From: Accumulibacter sp964420975
Lineage (GTDB): Bacteria; Pseudomonadota; Gammaproteobacteria; Burkholderiales; Rhodocyclaceae
Length of the DNA: 64,000 nucleotides
Reading direction: 5' to 3'
Assembly: GCA_964420975.1 (NCBI GenBank)
Contig: CAYQVH010000003.1
Coordinates: 1 to 64,000 of the forward strand
Below the pieces are notes generated by a model, which ran no database searches, was not told where the DNA came from, and worked only from the letters and a program-made list of their open reading frames with translations. Positions 7,781-16,276 of this stretch are shown here, piece by piece. Position numbers and translations under genes: made by a program. Positions within the stretch are counted from its first letter, which is position 1; each line of letters starts with the position of its first letter.

Positions 7781-9049
7781 TCAGACGACTTGTTCCAGCA
7801 TCTTGCGCGTGACCAGGGTAATCCCGCTTTCGGTACGACGAAAACGCCGGGCATCCTCTTCCGGATCCTCACCGATCACCATTCCTGACGGAATCTGGCA
7901 GTCAGCGTCGACGACACAATGGCTGAGGCGCGCTCGAGTGCCCACCGTCGTTCCAGGAAGGAGTACGGAAAGATTGACGCGGGCGTAAGAATGGACCCGA
8001 CAGCTGGAAAATAGCAAGGAGCGGTTGACTTCGCCGGAAACGATGCAGCCGCTCGACACGGTCGATTCGATCGCGTTACCACGTCGGTCAAGATGATTGT
8101 GAACGAACTTGGCCGGCGGCAGTTGCATCTGGTAGGTCCAGATCGGCCAGTTGCGGTCGTACAGATTCAGCGCCGGCGTGGTCGCTGTGAGGTCGATGTT
8201 GGTGTCCCAATAGGAGTCAATCGTCCCTGCGTCCCGCCAGTAGTGCTCTCGACTCTGCTCTTCGGGAGCAGCGACGCAGCTTCGCGAGAAGGGGTGTGCG
8301 TAAGCAACGCCTTTGGCGACAGCGTGCGGGATGATGTCCTTGCCGAAGTCGTGGCTCGAGCTGGGGTCGGCGATGTCGCGGTTCAGCTCGCTGTAGAGGT
8401 ATCGGGTGTTGAACACGTAAACCCCCATGCTGCACATCGCGCTCTCGGGGTTGCCCGGAATGCCGGGTGGGTCGGCGGGCTTTTCAACAAAATCGGTGAT
8501 GCGGCCGCTGTCGTCGACCGCCATCACGCCAAAACCGGTGGCCTCGAGACGCGGAACCTCGATGCAGGCGACCGTGCATTCGGCGCCGCTTTCGACGTGA
8601 TCGACGAGCATCAGGGCATAGTTCATCTTGTAAACATGGTCGCCGGCAAGAATGACGACGAAGTCCGGTGGCGGGGAGTACGTCTCGAGGATGTCGATGT
8701 TCTGATAAACGGCGTCCGCGGTGCCACGATACCACGACTCTTCGTCCACCCGCTGTTGCGCGGGCAGCAGGTCGACAAATTCGTTGACCTCGCCGTGGAG
8801 AAAGTTCCAGCCTCGCTGCAGGTGTCGCAGCAGGCTATGCGATTTGTACTGCGTCACGACACCGATTCTCCGGATCTGCGAGTTGACGCAGTTCGACAAT
8901 GCGAAGTCGATGATCCGGAACTTGCCGCCAAAGTGGACGGCCGGCTTCGCACGACGGTCGGTCAGTTCGTGCAGCCGGCTGCCGCGCCCGCCAGCCAGGA
9001 CCAAGGCAATCGCCCTGCGTGGCAATTGAAAGGTTCTCCTGTCTACCAT
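7781..9049 (-). CDS. glgC: glucose-1-phosphate adenylyltransferase
   Basis: ADP-glucose pyrophosphorylase of 422 residues, normal length for proteobacterial GlgC. It makes ADP-glucose from ATP and glucose-1-phosphate, the committed step of glycogen synthesis. The N terminus has LAGGRGSRLHELTDRRAKPA and GGKFRIIDFALSN. The substrate region has WYRGTADAVYQN, and the middle has GDHVYKMNY. The C-terminal half is the left-handed beta-helix domain. The ATG at 9049 follows AGGATACAGAA. It is expected to be allosterically controlled like its family. Its stop codon coincides with the putative target duplication of the small repeat element. Confidence 0.96.
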   Translation of the reverse strand: MVDRRTFQLPRRAIALVLAGGRGSRLHELTDRRAKPAVHFGGKFRIIDFALSNCVNSQIRRIGVVTQYKSHSLLRHLQRGWNFLHGEVNEFVDLLPAQQRVDEESWYRGTADAVYQNIDILETYSPPPDFVVILAGDHVYKMNYALMLVDHVESGAECTVACIEVPRLEATGFGVMAVDDSGRITDFVEKPADPPGIPGNPESAMCSMGVYVFNTRYLYSELNRDIADPSSSHDFGKDIIPHAVAKGVAYAHPFSRSCVAAPEEQSREHYWRDAGTIDSYWDTNIDLTATTPALNLYDRNWPIWTYQMQLPPAKFVHNHLDRRGNAIESTVSSGCIVSGEVNRSLLFSSCRVHSYARVNLSVLLPGTTVGTRARLSHCVVDADCQIPSGMVIGEDPEEDARRFRRTESGITLVTRKMLEQVV

Positions 9050-9129
9050 TTCTGTATCCTCTATCGAGCATTTCTGATGCGTTTGTTATGGGTGCAGAGC
9101 AAGGTTGGGGTACAGCGCCTGACAAGCTC

Positions 9130-10773
9130 TCAACTGATGACGTCGGGTCCGCGCCGGCCGGTTGTCTCGGTGATGCGTGCGATAGCGTCGGCAAGTGCGA
9201 TCAATGGCGCCAGTGCCTTCTGCGTCGGCACCTCGTGCTGGCTCGCATCGGCGACAAACCGTTCGAGGTAAACGCGCAAGGTGGCGCCTTCGGTGCCCGT
9301 CCCGGAGAGCCGGAAAACAACCCGCGAGCCGTCGGCGAGCAGGACGCGCACCCCTTGCCTTTCCGAACGCGACCCGTCGACGGGGTCGGCATAGGCAAAA
9401 TCGTCGGCAGCGGTAATCGACAAGCCATTGATTTGGCTTCCAGGAAGTTGCGGTAGGCGTTCGCGCAGCCGACTCATCAGTTGGTCGGCCTGGGCGGCGT
9501 CGAGGGCTTCATAATCGTGCCGGGAATAAACGTTGCGCCCGAAACGCCGCCAGTGGTCGCGAACGATCACGTCGGCCGGTTGGTCACGGACAGCGAGAAT
9601 GTTCAGCCAGTAAAGGACGGCCCACAAGCCGTCCTTCTCGCGCACATGGTTCGACCCGGTGCCGGCACTTTCTTCGCCACAAAGGGTTGCGAGGCCAGCG
9701 TCCAGTAAGGAGCCGAAGTACTTCCAGCCGGTTGGCGTCTCGTAGCAGGGGATGCCAAGCTCATGGGCAACGCGGTCGACCGCGCAACTGGTTGGCATGG
9801 AGCGGGCGACACCGGCTAAGCCACTGGCGTAAGCGGGAACCAGGGCATGGTTGGCGGCGATCACGGCCAGGCTGTCGCTCGGGCTGACGACAAATTTGCG
9901 GCCGACGATCAGGTTGCGATCGCCGTCACCGTCGGAGGCGGCGCCGAAGGAGAGACCGGAACCAGGATCGGCGAGCGCACTCACCAGCTCGGCAGCCCAG
10001 ACCGGATTCGGATCCGGGTGGCCACCACCGAAGTCCGGCAGTGGAACGCCATTGACCACGGTTCCGGCAGGTGCGCCCAGGCGATCTTCCAGGATTGCTC
10101 GGGCGTACGGTCCGGTTACGGCGTGCATCGCGTCGAAGCGCATGCGGAAATCGGGACGCGCGAGCAACGCGGCGATGCGGTCAAAGTCGAATAGCGACTC
10201 GAGCAGCTGCGCGTAATCCGCGACCGGATCGATCACCGAGACCAGCATGTCGCCAATCGACGTGTCGCCGAGTTGGGAGAGGTCTACCGCCGGTGCGTCG
10301 ACGGTGCGGTAGGCGGTGATTTGCTGCGTTCGCTGGAAAACGGCCTCTGTGAAAGCCTCGGTCGCCGGGCCGCCGTTGCCCAGGTTGTACTTGATGCCGA
10401 AGTCGCCCTGCGGGCCCCCTTCATTGTGGCTCGCCGAAAGAATGATGCCGCCGAAAGCACGCCATTTTCGGATGACCGCGCTGGCGGCGGGAGTCGACAG
10501 AATGCCGTTGCGGCCGACGAGCACGCGACCGAAGCCGCACGCCGCGGCCATGCGCAGGATGGTTTGAATCGCGACATCGTTGTGAAAGCGCCCGTCGCCG
10601 CCGAGTACCAGGGTCTGCCCCTGGTGCCCGGAAAGGGTGTCGAAGATCGCCTGGACAAAGTTTTCGAGATAGTGCACTTGCTGGAAAATCGCCACTTTTT
10701 TCCGCAGCCCGGAGGTTCCCGGCTTTTGGCCCGGAAAGGGCGAGCTGGGAATGCTGATCACCTGCAATTTCAT
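9130..10773 (-). CDS. pgm: phosphoglucomutase (alpha-D-glucose specific)
   Basis: Phosphohexomutase of 547 residues that interconverts glucose-1- and glucose-6-phosphate, linking glgC to glycolysis. The N terminus GQKPGTSGLRKKV is typical. The phosphoserine loop is ILSASHNEGGPQGDFGIKYN rather than the commoner TASHNPGG, as in the eukaryote-like alpha-Pgm branch. The metal loop is DGDGDRNLIVG. The sugar-binding loop is CGEESAGTGSNHVREKDGLW, and the phosphate loop near the C terminus is RLSGTGTEGATLR. I used the ATG at 10773, which has GAGG just upstream; the frame extends to 11022 but only through the end of pgi. Confidence 0.94.
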   Translation of the reverse strand: MKLQVISIPSSPFPGQKPGTSGLRKKVAIFQQVHYLENFVQAIFDTLSGHQGQTLVLGGDGRFHNDVAIQTILRMAAACGFGRVLVGRNGILSTPAASAVIRKWRAFGGIILSASHNEGGPQGDFGIKYNLGNGGPATEAFTEAVFQRTQQITAYRTVDAPAVDLSQLGDTSIGDMLVSVIDPVADYAQLLESLFDFDRIAALLARPDFRMRFDAMHAVTGPYARAILEDRLGAPAGTVVNGVPLPDFGGGHPDPNPVWAAELVSALADPGSGLSFGAASDGDGDRNLIVGRKFVVSPSDSLAVIAANHALVPAYASGLAGVARSMPTSCAVDRVAHELGIPCYETPTGWKYFGSLLDAGLATLCGEESAGTGSNHVREKDGLWAVLYWLNILAVRDQPADVIVRDHWRRFGRNVYSRHDYEALDAAQADQLMSRLRERLPQLPGSQINGLSITAADDFAYADPVDGSRSERQGVRVLLADGSRVVFRLSGTGTEGATLRVYLERFVADASQHEVPTQKALAPLIALADAIARITETTGRRGPDVIS

Positions 10774-10828
10774 TTCGCGCCTCACGCAAAGGGGTAAAGA
10801 CTCATCGATAAGGCCACCCGGCCGGCAA

Positions 10829-12463
10829 TCAGGCGAGGTGTTGCCGACTAAAGGCGAGCAATTGTCGCGTCGATGCATCGAGCTTTTCGTCCAGCGACGG
10901 CTGGCTGACTGCCGGAAGGATGCTGTTGGCAACCGCCTTGCCGAGCTCAACGCCCCACTGGTCAAAAGAATTGAGTCCCCAGATAACGCCTTGCACGAAG
11001 ACTTTGTGCTCGTACAAGGCAATCAGCGCGCCCAAGGTTTGTGGTTCGAGACGTGACAGGAGCAGGGTGGAAGACGGTTGATTGCCGGCAAAAACCTTGT
11101 GCGGTAGCAGTGGTTCCATGGCAGTAGGCGCCATCGTTCGGCTAAGTTCGGCGCGTGCTTCGTCAACCGTTTTGCCAAAAGCGAGAGCCGCGCTTTGCGC
11201 AAAACAGTTGGCGAGCAGCGCCTCCTGATGGCCGGGAAGCGGGTAATCGGAGCGAACGGCCGCGATGAAATCGCAGGGCACGAGGCGTCCGCCCTGATGT
11301 AGAAGCTGGAAGAAAGCATGCTGGCCGTTGTTGCCAAGTTCGCCCCAGACGATTGGATTGGTGGCATGGGTCAGCGATTGACCGTCAATGCCGACCGACT
11401 TGCCGTTGCTCTCCATTTCGAGCTGCTGCAGAAACGACGGGAAGTATTTTAGGGACTCGTTGTAAGGCAGGACGGCGTTGCTCGTTGCACCGAGGAAGTT
11501 GGTGTTCCAGACGCCGATCAGCGCCATCATCACCGGCAGGTTGCTTTCGTACGGCGCGCTGCGGAAGTGTTCGTCCATCCGTTCGGCACCGGCGAGCAAC
11601 TCGTCGAAGGCGTGCGGGCCGATCGCGATCATCAACGCCAGGCCGACCGCCGACCACAGCGAGAAACGGCCGCCAACCCAGTCCCAAAGTGGGAAGACGA
11701 CCTCCTCGCGAATGCCGAATTCGATCGCACGTTCAGGCTTGGCGGTCAGCGCGGCGAAGTGATTGGCCACCGCGGCCGGGTCGCCGAGGTTGGCAAGCAG
11801 CCAGTTGCGCGCCGTTTGCGCGTTGAGCATCGTCTCCTGGGTCGTAAACGTCTTGCTGGCGACGAGGAAGAGGGTGGTTCTTGGATCAAGCGTCTGCAGC
11901 AACGGCGCCAGTTGTGCGCCGTCGAGATTCGAAACGTAATGGACGTTGAGCGCCGGATGCGAGATCGAACGTAGCGCGTAAGCGACCATCTTGGGTCCGA
12001 GGTCGGAGCCGCCAATGCCGATGTTGACCACGTGGCGGATCGGTAGTCCGGTGAAGCCAAGCGCGTGTCCGGTGCGGAGACTGTCGGCAAACGCCGCCAT
12101 ACGTTGACGTGTGGCGAGGACCTCCGACATGACGTCGCGGTCTCCGGCCGGAAAAGGGCCCTTTTTCCGGCGCAGTGCAACATGCAGGACGGCGCGGTCT
12201 TCGCTGACGTTGATTCGGTCGCCGTCGAACATGCGCCGGGTTGACGCTTCGAGCTGCGCCGTGCGGGCAAGGGCGGTCAACAAGGGTACGGTCGTAGCGT
12301 CGAGAAGCTGCTTGGAGAAGTCGAAGAGGAGGCCGTCGAAGCGTAGCGAAAGGGTCGCAGCGCGATTCGGGTCGCGGGCAAACCGCTCGCGAAGGGCGCT
12401 GCCAGAGGTCGATTGGCGGTGCGCTTCCAGGGCCTTCCAGGCGTCTGAGGCGGTGATGTTCAT
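10829..12463 (-). CDS. pgi: glucose-6-phosphate isomerase
   Basis: Interconverts glucose-6-phosphate and fructose-6-phosphate; 544 residues, normal for the bacterial type. Family landmarks are GIGGSDLGPKMV, then GGRFSLWSAVGL, then GIDGQSLTHATNPIVWGELGNNGQHAFFQLLHQGG and the C-terminal SFDQWGVELGK with its catalytic Lys. It is the first gene of the leftward pgi-pgm-glgC-glgA block, with 55 bases between it and pgm. The ribosome-binding site before the ATG at 12463 is weak. The 250 bases upstream show no recognisable gene. Confidence 0.96.
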   Translation of the reverse strand: MNITASDAWKALEAHRQSTSGSALRERFARDPNRAATLSLRFDGLLFDFSKQLLDATTVPLLTALARTAQLEASTRRMFDGDRINVSEDRAVLHVALRRKKGPFPAGDRDVMSEVLATRQRMAAFADSLRTGHALGFTGLPIRHVVNIGIGGSDLGPKMVAYALRSISHPALNVHYVSNLDGAQLAPLLQTLDPRTTLFLVASKTFTTQETMLNAQTARNWLLANLGDPAAVANHFAALTAKPERAIEFGIREEVVFPLWDWVGGRFSLWSAVGLALMIAIGPHAFDELLAGAERMDEHFRSAPYESNLPVMMALIGVWNTNFLGATSNAVLPYNESLKYFPSFLQQLEMESNGKSVGIDGQSLTHATNPIVWGELGNNGQHAFFQLLHQGGRLVPCDFIAAVRSDYPLPGHQEALLANCFAQSAALAFGKTVDEARAELSRTMAPTAMEPLLPHKVFAGNQPSSTLLLSRLEPQTLGALIALYEHKVFVQGVIWGLNSFDQWGVELGKAVANSILPAVSQPSLDEKLDASTRQLLAFSRQHLA

Positions 12464-12715
12464 GGTTTAGTCAGGAGTCGTTGATGGAGTCAGGGGGGTC
12501 GCTGTGCGACCTGACCAAAAGGGGGGATTGATGAGACGAGGAGCCGAGGTTTCCTGGCTGTCAGCTTGCCAGAATGCTCGGGAGAACGCAAAAACGAATG
12601 GGAGCGTGATCATTTCCGAGGCATTGCGAGGGGGTTTGCGGTCGCCTAGGGCCTGGAGAAGCAAGCGCCCCGGTTGGGAAATAACGGGTCGCGAGTCGGA
12701 GTGCGCTTGAGCCGG

Positions 12716-13171
12716 TTAGTGGTTCAAAGACGAAAAACTGTTCGCAGTGGGCGCCAAGCTCTCCGTGGATCGTAGTCTGCAAGCGCGTACACGGGCGGCG
12801 AACGGCCTATCTTCCTCGTTGATGTGGCGCTCGAACCAGTACTCGATAAATCTCAACAAGGAGTGTTCGTCACGACGCCCCTTGTCTACTTCGCGTAAGG
12901 CTTTGCGCAGAGTGTTCAGGTTATCCCGATGGACTCGCGCGTGTTCGGCAAAGGGAGCGCCTGCTTGTAAGGCGACGCTCTCTTCGGTATCGAAATGGTA
13001 CTTTAGGTAGTTGAAAAGGCTATCAAAGTCTTCACGAGGGGTCGGTTCGCTCCCGTAGGAAGCTGCCTTGAGTCGCTCGATTCGGCGGAAGATCTCCTCG
13101 TGCTGGGCATCGATTTCCGGTAGGTCGATCAGAAGAGCCTTGGGCAACATGGCGACCAGTCTGACGTCCAT
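12716..13171 (-). CDS. bacteriohemerythrin-like protein
   Basis: Single-domain hemerythrin of about 151 residues. The di-iron ligand set is visible in order: a His in IDAQHEEIF, HxxxE in YHFDTEE, HxxxH in EHARVHRDN and HxxxxD in ERHINEED. Such proteins bind oxygen or NO reversibly and are common in microaerobic and denitrifying bacteria. The start is uncertain. ATG 13171 has GGAA upstream; ATG 13150 would also keep the domain. A longer frame from 13276 would overlap the end of imuB. It lies just downstream of imuB on the same strand, so read-through from the SOS operon is possible, but no functional link is known. Confidence 0.8.
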   Translation of the reverse strand: MDVRLVAMLPKALLIDLPEIDAQHEEIFRRIERLKAASYGSEPTPREDFDSLFNYLKYHFDTEESVALQAGAPFAEHARVHRDNLNTLRKALREVDKGRRDEHSLLRFIEYWFERHINEEDRPFAARVRACRLRSTESLAPTANSFSSLNH

Positions 13172-13259
13172 CAGAGGAAGTTCCAAAGAAGTGCCGATTT
13201 CCAGTAAGAGTAAGTATACATGAGCACATGGAAAATGCCAGTCCGACGCTCGGGTGCCG

Positions 13260-14741
13260 TCAAGAAAATATCCCATGCAGGAACCATCCCGCGTGGCTGC
13301 GGAAAATCCACAGCCATTCTCTATTTATCGATAAGGCGACGAAGTAGTCGCGACGCACATCTCCGGTCGCCTCAGGTTCGGCTCCATCCCACCAACCGCT
13401 TTCGATGCGTTCGGGACCGGCAAGCAAGCGCAGAGGGCCGCCCCACTGCGGTCGGCCGGCCACTTCACGTAATAATCGCGGCTGGGTCAGAAGCGACAAA
13501 GGGCGCGCCGGTAGCTCGGGGTTACGCGCAGGGTAAGACATTCGGACCGCCGAAGTTTGCTTTGCCGGTAGCACCAGCGAACAGGGTCGCGAACTGTTTT
13601 CCGGACGATAGCCGGCGACGGCGGACAAACCATGGACCTTCTCCCGGCCAAGACGGGCCTGTAGACGTTCGATGAGTTCCGGCAGAGAATCGCCCACGGT
13701 GGCTCTCTGGCGATCGGCAAAGAGACTACTCTGCTGACCGGACAGAGCAAACGGGGGGTCGCAATGCAATCGAATTCGTTCGACGGCGGCCGGCAGCTCG
13801 ATGACTCTTAGGCGCTCGATGAAGACGTGCGTCAGCCGTTCGGTATTGCGTGTGACGCCATTGAGGGCGAGGGGAAGACGGGTTGCCGTTTCCTGCCGCG
13901 CACCGCGTTCGTGCTCAAACTCGAAGGTGCATTCGCTAATCCCTCCATTGCGCGCGGCCAGCCAGCCGCAAAGGGTGGTAATCAGCCGTCGTCCGGTAAA
14001 GATGAGGGCTTGCGTACTGTTGGCCGGAAAGGGAAGCTCCAGCTCCTCGGAAAAACGTTCGGGGAAAGTGAATCGTGGTCTGGGGTCCGCCAATTCGCCG
14101 AGGGCACGCGCCAGATGGGTGACAAAGCGGGTGCCGAGTCGGCGCGCCAAGCCGGCACGCGGCAAACGCAGCACGCTGCCGAGCGTGTCGGCTCCCAAAC
14201 TGGCAAGGCAGGACTGTTCGTGTGCGGTCAGGGCGAGCGCTGCGAGCGGCAGGCACGCGAGGCGCTGTGGCAGTTCTTGCACCTCGAGACAAGGCCGAGC
14301 GTCGCCGGCAAAAGCCAGCCACTGTGCTGCAAGTGGTGTCGGCGCCAGCGCTGCCTGAGGAGTAAACCCCTGCTCGTGACAGCCGTTGACGACGCGTGCG
14401 AAGAGGAGTGTGGCGTCGCCGAACAGTTGCAGTGACCCGGCCACTTCAAGCAACAGAGTATGTGGTAGCGGCAGGCAGACTTCCGGCGTGAAGCGTCCCG
14501 CCCAGCAGGCAAGACGAGTGAGGGCTGCCTGTTCGCGCTGCTGGTCGCGCTCCTGGACGGTCAGATTCGGCAAGTAGGCCCACGCTTCGGACAGCCTCAG
14601 GCCAGGCCGTATCCCCGCCCTGCGTGCGTCCTCGTCCACAGCCACGATGCGCTCGCGGCTGATGAGGGCACTAGGTGGCGAGAGCTTGGGAAAACTCTCG
14701 ATTGGCAGTCGTGGCAGGTGCAGGGCAAGCCAGAGCATCAT
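13260..14741 (-). CDS. imuB: ImuB, inactive Y-family polymerase-like protein
   Basis: Y-family DNA polymerase homologue (DinB/UmuC-like) of 493 residues. In the ImuA-ImuB-DnaE2 mutasome, ImuB is catalytically inactive and acts as the hub binding the beta clamp and partners. The N terminus MLWLALHLPRLPIESF and VAVDEDARRAGIRPGLRLSEAWAYLP is typical of ImuB and lacks the acidic catalytic set of active DinB. A possible clamp-binding region lies near SGQQSSLFADRQRA. Its start overlaps the end of imuA by 71 bases, implying translational coupling. No dnaE2 follows; the next gene is a hemerythrin. Confidence 0.88.
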   Translation of the reverse strand: MMLWLALHLPRLPIESFPKLSPPSALISRERIVAVDEDARRAGIRPGLRLSEAWAYLPNLTVQERDQQREQAALTRLACWAGRFTPEVCLPLPHTLLLEVAGSLQLFGDATLLFARVVNGCHEQGFTPQAALAPTPLAAQWLAFAGDARPCLEVQELPQRLACLPLAALALTAHEQSCLASLGADTLGSVLRLPRAGLARRLGTRFVTHLARALGELADPRPRFTFPERFSEELELPFPANSTQALIFTGRRLITTLCGWLAARNGGISECTFEFEHERGARQETATRLPLALNGVTRNTERLTHVFIERLRVIELPAAVERIRLHCDPPFALSGQQSSLFADRQRATVGDSLPELIERLQARLGREKVHGLSAVAGYRPENSSRPCSLVLPAKQTSAVRMSYPARNPELPARPLSLLTQPRLLREVAGRPQWGGPLRLLAGPERIESGWWDGAEPEATGDVRRDYFVALSINREWLWIFRSHAGWFLHGIFS

Positions 14742-15378
14742 CCAGTCGTAGCGGGCGCTGAATGGCGATCGAAAGAGGCGCAGACTGCATGCTGCCGCGG
14801 CGCTTGAGCAGTCGAATCACCAGCTGCTCTTCGGCGGCCTCCAGCAGCAGGCGCAGCGGCGCTGGCGAGGGCTGACCGGCAACGGACGCCGGACGAAAAA
14901 CGAACAACAGCGTACGACTGGCTTCGGCCGCGAGTTGCAAGCGTCGCAGCGACGCCGTGTGGACGTCGGGCAGCCAAGCGACAACGGCGCCGACACCATC
15001 GCTGGCGAGAGCGCGTTCACAAGCCCAGGCCGCGTCACGGCCGGGGGCGCTGGCTACCAGCAGGCGGGAAAGATCCACTCCGGCCGCCTGTAACGCCGGG
15101 GCATACAACGGATGGGGCGGGGCGACACAAACCAGCCAGGCCGACTCCATACTCGACAGACGAGTCATGGCGGGCAGCAACAGACTCAGCTCGCCGATAC
15201 CGTGTCGTTGTGGAAGAATTTCGGTGAGGTCTCCGCGCGGCCAACCACCACCAGGTAACTCTCGGTCGAGTGCGGCGAAGCCTGTGGCAACCCCGGGTCG
15301 TGGCGCTCTGGCAAGCGCTTTCCCCCACCAGACGTCCGGGCGCGCAAGGACTTGCGATAACAGTGGAGAAGCCGACAT
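14671..15378 (-). CDS. imuA: ImuA, translesion synthesis-associated RecA/SulA-like protein
   Basis: The 235-residue protein has a degenerate RecA-like fold. The N-terminal part (VWWGKALARAPRPGVATGFAALDRELPGGGWPRGDLTEILPQ) is characteristic of proteobacterial ImuA. The usual Walker A is missing: the loop reads GIGELSLLLPAM. ImuA works with ImuB in SOS-induced mutagenic repair. It starts 88 bases downstream of lexA on the same strand with no separate LexA box seen, so it is likely expressed from the lexA promoter. Its 3' end overlaps imuB. Confidence 0.87.
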   Translation of the reverse strand: MSASPLLSQVLARPDVWWGKALARAPRPGVATGFAALDRELPGGGWPRGDLTEILPQRHGIGELSLLLPAMTRLSSMESAWLVCVAPPHPLYAPALQAAGVDLSRLLVASAPGRDAAWACERALASDGVGAVVAWLPDVHTASLRRLQLAAEASRTLLFVFRPASVAGQPSPAPLRLLLEAAEEQLVIRLLKRRGSMQSAPLSIAIQRPLRLDDALACPAPATTANREFSQALAT

Positions 15379-15466
15379 ACCGAAGTTGGGATCGTGCCCA
15401 AAGTTTGAGAATCAATCTATGAGGCCAATCGGTGGCGTTGCTCGCGCTTTTTGCATCCTTCAGATC

Positions 15467-16069
15467 TCAGAGTGTTTCGGAGTCGCGGATCAGTCCGACA
15501 GCGATGCCTTCGATGGTCAACGTGTGCACGCTGGGATCAACGATGATCGGTTTGAAGTCGGGATTCTCGGCGATCAACTCGATGGTGCCGCCCTGCTGAT
15601 GGAAGCGCTTGACCGTTACTTCGTCGTCAAGTCGGGCGACGACGATCTGGCCATTATGCGCCTCGCTGCTGCGGTGCACGGCGAGCAGGTCGCCATCAAA
15701 AATACCCGCCCGGATCATCGACAAGCCGCGAACGCGCAACAGGAAATCGGCCCGTGGTTTGAACAGCTTGCTGTCGATGACATAGCGGCGCTGAATATTT
15801 TCCACGGCCAGGATCGGGCTGCCGGCGGCGACGCTGCCGATCAGCGGCAGACCGAGTTGTTCGATCAGACGGATACCGCGCGCCGACCCCGGTTCGAGGA
15901 CGAGCACGCCTTTCTTGGCAAGCGCTCTGAGATGCTCCTCTGCCGCATTGTGCGAAGCGAAGCCGAAAGCTCTGGCGATTTCAGCCCGCGTCGGGGGGGC
16001 GCCGAGCTGTTCCAGCGCGTCACGGATGAAAGTGAGAATTTCCTGTTGGCGTGGCGTAAGCTTTAGCAT
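15467..16069 (-). CDS. lexA: LexA repressor
   Basis: SOS repressor and self-cleaving S24 peptidase of 200 residues. The N-terminal winged helix (LTPRQQEILTFIRDAL, PPTRAEIARAFGF) binds the operator. The cleavage site Ala82-Gly83 is in SVAAGSP. The catalytic dyad is Ser117 (RGLSMIRAG) and Lys154 (VTVKRF). A CTG-N10-CAG operator lies 26 bases upstream of the start, which fits autoregulation. It heads a probable lexA-imuA-imuB operon, an arrangement known in many proteobacteria. Confidence 0.95.
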   Translation of the reverse strand: MLKLTPRQQEILTFIRDALEQLGAPPTRAEIARAFGFASHNAAEEHLRALAKKGVLVLEPGSARGIRLIEQLGLPLIGSVAAGSPILAVENIQRRYVIDSKLFKPRADFLLRVRGLSMIRAGIFDGDLLAVHRSSEAHNGQIVVARLDDEVTVKRFHQQGGTIELIAENPDFKPIIVDPSVHTLTIEGIAVGLIRDSETL

Positions 16070-16094
16070 GATAATGGGTTCCTAGTCTTCTTGT

Positions 16095-16110
16095 CTGGAG
16101 TTTCGTACAG
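16095..16110. promoter_or_regulatory. LexA box (SOS operator)
   Basis: CTGGAGTTTCGTACAG contains CTG-N10-CAG, the core of the beta/gammaproteobacterial LexA box, with one deviation from CTGT-N8-ACAG in the left half. It lies directly upstream of lexA. No second box was seen between lexA and imuA. Confidence 0.65.
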
Positions 16111-16276
16111 CCTAGAAGAAAAAGCAAGTAGTATGACGAAATATTTTACGATGTTGTCGCAAGCGATGGTTGGCAGAGCATGGCTTGCAGAAAGTTGACG
16201 GCGGTATGCCAGCGATGGGCGGGCAACTTGCCGGTATCCCCCGACTGGGCTCCCGGGCGTCGATCACCGATGAACC

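Noticed and set aside
8093..9271. Long plus-strand open frame of 392 codons opposite glgC
   Set aside because: It lies almost wholly antisense to the well-supported glgC gene, has no family motifs and its composition is that of a complement shadow.
12467..12710. Two 65-68 codon frames between hemerythrin and pgi
   Set aside because: They lie on opposite strands over the same bases, without ribosome-binding sites or motifs; treated as chance.
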